In this document: positions 4,520 through 7,510 of the stretch, piece by piece
How the letters are laid out: each line of letters starts with the position of its first letter
Position numbering within the stretch: position 1 is the stretch's first letter
Assembly (NCBI GenBank): GCA_015663065.1
Contig: DQSX01000223.1
Coordinates: 1 to 7,510, forward strand
From: Sulfurovum sp.
GTDB taxonomy: Bacteria > Campylobacterota > Campylobacteria > Campylobacterales > Sulfurovaceae
Direction: 5' to 3'
Length of the DNA stretch: 7,510 bases
The notes under the pieces: model-generated
Databases searched by the model: none
Told to the model about the DNA's origin: nothing
What the model saw: only the letters and a program-made list of their open reading frames with translations
Position numbers and translations under genes: made by a program

Positions 4520-6520
4520 ATGAAAAAATTACTTGAAATTTTAGTGGTGGCTATTGTCTTTTTTAGCCTGGGTATGTATGTGGGGCAAGATACTGGTACG
4601 CCAGATGTGCCGATAGTCGCAACAGCGGCCGATACTGCTCCCGGGGAAGTAAAATCGGAACAAAAACCTGAGCCGGCAGTAAAAGCAGAAGCTGAAACAA
4701 AAACAGTTGTTGCTCCTCCCGTACAGAGATCCAAAAATTTGGCAGTAGTCTATACTTTTGATGAAGATATAGAAGATGAATACAATGAATTGGTTGAACA
4801 AAAGGTAAAAACCATTGGCTTTTCTCTGGCCGATCCGCACAAGCGGGTCAATGACCATTATAAAGAAAAATATGGTTCAACAAAACTTGATTTTTTAAGT
4901 TTTATGTCTATTGTCAATGATGAGAAGATCAAACCTCTGTTAAACATAGACCCTCGTATTGCCGGTTTCAGTCCTTTTAACTTACTGGGTTTCAAAAAAA
5001 TCGGAGAACAGCAGAGTAGGGTGACCCACCTTATGCCTGAAGCGATCCTCGATATGCTTGGCATTGAAGATAAAAAAGTCAGAGAAGTATTTATAGAGAC
5101 CTTTGAACCGCTTGATGCCATGATCGAAAAAGAGCTTGGCGGTAAAAAAAGCTATATCACTTATGATGCTTTTGCAGAGAAAAGAATGATGAACTTTGAA
5201 TACACTTTTGAAAGACCCAAAGACCTGAGTGACTTCACGGATGATTTTCAGGAAGGTTTTGAAGAGGCTATGGAAGAGGGCGGCTATCTGATAGCCGGTT
5301 TCTTTGATTTCAAGGCAAGCAGTGCCGGAGAAGACAGTATTCCCGGATTTGACCAATTCTGGACCTATGCACTCTGTCATTTTAAATTCTCATACACTGT
5401 GTTTGACAATGAAGGGGGGCGACCGCAAGCCGGTATATTTGCACCCTGTTCCATGTATATGTATATTAAAAAAGACAGCAATACACTGGTCATAGGTATG
5501 CCGACACTTGCCAATTGGGGTGCAACACTGAAAATTGATGATCCTAAAAGAGCAGACTTCATCAAAAGACTCGATAAGGAGATCCCGGCTATTTTGGAAG
5601 GATTGGGTGCCAAAGCTGTGCCAAACGTCAATCCGCTTACAAGAAAAGTACAAACAGCAAGCAGCAGTGTAAAAACAGCTGATACTGTAAGTGAAACAGT
5701 AGAAGAGAAAAAACAGGAAGCTAATGTAGAACCGAGAACAGTCACAACGGCATCCACTTCCGGGCAGATTGAAAAAGAGTTTGTCTCTGCCTATTTGAGA
5801 GGACCGTATGCAAGTGTAGCACAGGTAAAAGTTGACCTGAAAAATGCTGGATTTGAAATATTGGGTACAGATACTGTCGATAAAAAAGCTGATCTCACTT
5901 CGATCACCTTTACCTCTCCTTCGCTGAAAAAAATGGCAAACAAAAAAAACCGCGGATTTATGGCTGTGCTTAAAGTACTTGTAGACGATGTGAACAAACA
6001 GATCAGTATTGCCAACCCGCTCTATTTTGCCAAAGCCTATCTGCAGGATGATTTTGATGAAGCAGGTGCCAAAAAAGTTCTTGACAAACTCAACCAGACC
6101 TTTGAGGGGCTTAAAAACTCAAAAGACCGTATGGAGTTTGATGAGCTGAGCGGATACCATTTTGCCATGTCTATGCCCTATTATGAAGATATGGAATCTG
6201 TGGCAAGCGGGGATAATGAAGCACTTTTGAAAAAAGCAAAAGCAAGTGGTACGGTTGTATTTGAACTTCCTCTTGAGAACGGTAGCACACTTTTGGGTGT
6301 AAAACTCGGGAAAAGAACTAGTAAATTTGCCAAGAAGATAGGTGCCCAGAATGCTTCTGTGCTCCCTTATATGGTACTTGTAGAAAATTCAGAAGCAAAA
6401 GTGCTGGCACCTAAATATAATTTGGCACTGCACTATCCCCTTTTGAGCATGACCGGGTTTATGACCATTGCGACAGTGCCGGGTGCTATTTTGAAAGATT
6501 GTGAAAACATATTCAAATAA
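4520..6520 (+). CDS. Membrane-anchored protein, weakly DUF302-like, unknown function
   Basis: I do not recognise a named family with confidence. The 666-residue product has an N-terminal hydrophobic segment (about 4-20, with MKK ahead of it), best read as an uncleaved anchor or signal peptide, then a low-complexity Ala/Glu/Lys/Pro-rich spacer (about 25-70), so the bulk should be periplasmic. Two alpha/beta blocks follow (about 74-205 and 222-365), a second spacer rich in Thr, Ser, Glu and Lys (about 366-418), and two more blocks (about 419-533 and 540-666). Block 2 ends in APCSMYMYIKKDSNTLVIGMP, which recalls the strand pair of DUF302 (TT1751-like) domains; block 3 has a similar layout. Blocks 1 and 4 also resemble each other. 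Only three cysteines (286, 310, 661) and no CxxCH are present. Divergent from a cytochrome c'-like gene; a shared redox or envelope role is speculation. Confidence 0.8.
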   Translation: MKKLLEILVVAIVFFSLGMYVGQDTGTPDVPIVATAADTAPGEVKSEQKPEPAVKAEAETKTVVAPPVQRSKNLAVVYTFDEDIEDEYNELVEQKVKTIGFSLADPHKRVNDHYKEKYGSTKLDFLSFMSIVNDEKIKPLLNIDPRIAGFSPFNLLGFKKIGEQQSRVTHLMPEAILDMLGIEDKKVREVFIETFEPLDAMIEKELGGKKSYITYDAFAEKRMMNFEYTFERPKDLSDFTDDFQEGFEEAMEEGGYLIAGFFDFKASSAGEDSIPGFDQFWTYALCHFKFSYTVFDNEGGRPQAGIFAPCSMYMYIKKDSNTLVIGMPTLANWGATLKIDDPKRADFIKRLDKEIPAILEGLGAKAVPNVNPLTRKVQTASSSVKTADTVSETVEEKKQEANVEPRTVTTASTSGQIEKEFVSAYLRGPYASVAQVKVDLKNAGFEILGTDTVDKKADLTSITFTSPSLKKMANKKNRGFMAVLKVLVDDVNKQISIANPLYFAKAYLQDDFDEAGAKKVLDKLNQTFEGLKNSKDRMEFDELSGYHFAMSMPYYEDMESVASGDNEALLKKAKASGTVVFELPLENGSTLLGVKLGKRTSKFAKKIGAQNASVLPYMVLVENSEAKVLAPKYNLALHYPLLSMTGFMTIATVPGAILKDCENIFK

Positions 6521-6567
6521 GAAGATCGTTCACTAGGACTACGAAGTGAATTTAAAATAGATCTTCT
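6520..6567. terminator. Composite inverted repeat between convergent genes
   Basis: Outer arms AGAAGATC (6520-6527) and GATCTTCT (6560-6567) pair perfectly. Inside, TTCACT (6529-6534) and AGTGAA (6545-6550) also pair. The inner hairpin is followed by TTTAAAATAG on the plus strand. It spans the whole gap between the convergent stop codons and could stop transcription from either side, but there is no long T tract on either strand, so termination strength is uncertain. Confidence 0.4.
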
Positions 6568-7510
6568 ATATTCTCATACTGCTGAACATGCTGGGGTGCA
6601 GGTTTGGTGGTAGGGATCTGCGGTTCGGTAAATACCTTTTTCTTTTTCTTTTTCTTTACAATTTTTTTCTTTTTTGCAGCACTTGTCTTTTTCTGTTCGG
6701 TGATTTCTGCCTGATATACCTTTTCCTCTTCTATCTTTTTAAGAACTTCAGGGTCAGGTGTCAGTTTTCCCTGTTCAGCGAGTATTTGGACAATGTTTTT
6801 GAAGGTAGGCACAGCAGACTGTGAAGCAAAATATTTATATTTTTTCTTCGCGCGTATTACCAGTACCCCTATGGTATATTTATGACCGAATTTGTCATTG
6901 GCAAAACCGTAAAAACTACTGTGGTACTCACGTACATAGTGCCCGTTCTTTGCAATGTGAGCCGTCCCTGTTTTTCCACCTATCTCCAAACCGGGGTATT
7001 GTGCTGCTACTCCGGTACCACGTTTAACCACCTCTAACAGAATATCATGCATCTGATTGGCTGTCTTTTTTGAGATGGCTTGTATGTCACCTACTTTGGG
7101 ATCAAGGGTGTAGCGTCTGCCTTTTGCATCTTCCAGGTAGTCTACCAGTCTTGGGGTCACTGCAATGCCGTCATTGTTAAACGCAGAGTAGGCTTTAAAG
7201 AGCTGGGCAAAGGTGATGGTCATTCCATAGCCGTAAGAGGTATTGGCTCTATGCAGTTGATTGTTTAGCAAGTTTACTTTTTTCAGACTGCCTGGCAAGT
7301 CACGTGAGAGGTCTATACCCGAAGGTTTTGCCACACCAAATTTGAGTAAACCTTCTCTAAACTCTTGACCGGTCAACATCCAGGAGATCAGTGAGGTTCC
7401 CACGTTGGAAGAGTGTACAACAATGTCTGTGACTGTTAGTGAGTCAAACTTGTCATCATCGGAGATCTTATGTCTTTTACCTATTTTTAAATATCCACCA
7501 AAAGTATCGA
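6552..7510 (-). CDS. ftsI: Class B penicillin-binding protein, FtsI type (C-terminal part)
   Basis: Class B penicillin-binding proteins cross-link peptidoglycan in the periplasm; FtsI does so at the division septum. The visible 318 residues are the C-terminal half of the transpeptidase domain. The frame runs open past the window end, so the N-terminus, membrane anchor and the active-site SxxK are missing. Seen are the second motif SSN (residues 33-35 of the fragment; bases 7407-7409 give its last Ser-Asn boundary region) and the third motif GGKTGTAH (KTG near base 6970). GYGMTITFAQLFKAYSAF and the stretch after KTG favour FtsI over the elongation enzyme PBP2, though that distinction is inferred. 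After the domain comes an unusual tail of roughly 75 residues, with a lysine block containing seven consecutive Lys and ending PAPQHVQQYENIEDLF. The GTG at 7403 is an internal Val codon, not a start. Confidence 0.9.
   Translation of the reverse strand, partial: DTFGGYLKIGKRHKISDDDKFDSLTVTDIVVHSSNVGTSLISWMLTGQEFREGLLKFGVAKPSGIDLSRDLPGSLKKVNLLNNQLHRANTSYGYGMTITFAQLFKAYSAFNNDGIAVTPRLVDYLEDAKGRRYTLDPKVGDIQAISKKTANQMHDILLEVVKRGTGVAAQYPGLEIGGKTGTAHIAKNGHYVREYHSSFYGFANDKFGHKYTIGVLVIRAKKKYKYFASQSAVPTFKNIVQILAEQGKLTPDPEVLKKIEEEKVYQAEITEQKKTSAAKKKKIVKKKKKKKVFTEPQIPTTKPAPQHVQQYENIEDLF
6636..6677 (-). repeat. Low-complexity A/G tract coding the lysine block of the FtsI tail
   Basis: On the plus strand CTTTTT repeats three times (6636-6653) followed by CTTT, then after a short break come T7 (6662-6668), C and T6. 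On the coding strand these are AAA/AAG lysine codons. The hexamer is a multiple of three, so gain or loss of a unit would add or remove two Lys, whereas slippage in the A7 or A6 runs would shift the frame and alter the C-terminus. Confidence 0.7.

Noticed and set aside
4541..5757. Several open frames of 75-132 codons on the minus strand under the 666-residue gene
   Set aside because: They have no ribosome binding sites, no recognisable motifs and odd composition (for example Phe/Ser/Cys-rich), as expected for antisense reading of a real gene.
7401..7403. GTG as a start codon for the penicillin-binding protein
   Set aside because: The frame stays open to the window end and the SSN catalytic motif lies directly upstream of this codon, so it is an internal valine.
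1..7510. Searched by eye for tRNA, CRISPR arrays, insertion sequences, toxin-antitoxin pairs and riboswitch-like leaders
   Set aside because: No cloverleaf, spaced direct repeats, transposase motifs, paired small toxin genes or long structured leaders were seen; gene gaps are short (142 bases at most).

Overview
This window looks like an ordinary chromosomal segment from a Campylobacterota (epsilonproteobacterial) organism, probably a Sulfurovum- or Sulfurimonas-like sulfur/hydrogen oxidiser. The assignment is an inference. It rests on the long EF-Ts, the tsf-then-ABC-ATPase order that I recall from Campylobacter, promoters built on an extended -10 element (TGn-TATAAT-like) without a clear -35, the AT-leaning composition, and a cytochrome c'-like protein. 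No rRNA, tRNA, CRISPR array, transposase or phage gene is visible.

Layout: (1) 8-1069 (+) is tsf, elongation factor Ts, closed by a strong hairpin at 1074-1105. (2) 1157-1935 (+) is a two-gene unit: a LolD/FtsE-type ABC ATPase and, overlapping it by four bases, a 43-residue single-pass membrane microprotein. (3) 1948-3042 (-) is prfB, peptide chain release factor 2, with no programmed frameshift. (4) 3115-3957 (+) is panC, pantothenate synthetase, divergent from prfB. The two promoters between them face each other inside a near-perfect dyad, and the 5' part of panC carries what looks like a short dispersed palindromic repeat read in frame. (5) 3961-4377 (-) is a secreted cytochrome c'-like monoheme protein, tail-to-tail with panC with three bases between the stop codons. 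(6) 4520-6520 (+) is a 666-residue, membrane-anchored, probably periplasmic protein of unknown function. It has weak resemblance to DUF302 (TT1751-like) domains and an apparent internal duplication in mirrored order. (7) 6552-7510 (-) is the C-terminal 318 residues of a class B penicillin-binding protein (FtsI type) with an unusual lysine-rich tail. It is cut by the window edge.

The genes do not form one pathway. tsf and prfB serve translation, panC makes pantothenate for coenzyme A, the ATPase probably serves the cell envelope, and ftsI makes septal peptidoglycan. The cytochrome and the 666-residue protein are divergent neighbours sharing a 142-base AT-rich control region, and both appear to be exported; a shared redox or envelope role is possible but unproven. 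I see no clear novel defence or mobile system. The points most worth a second look are the repeat inside panC, the mirrored domain architecture of the 666-residue protein, the face-to-face prfB/panC promoters, and the ATPase paired with a microprotein instead of a permease.
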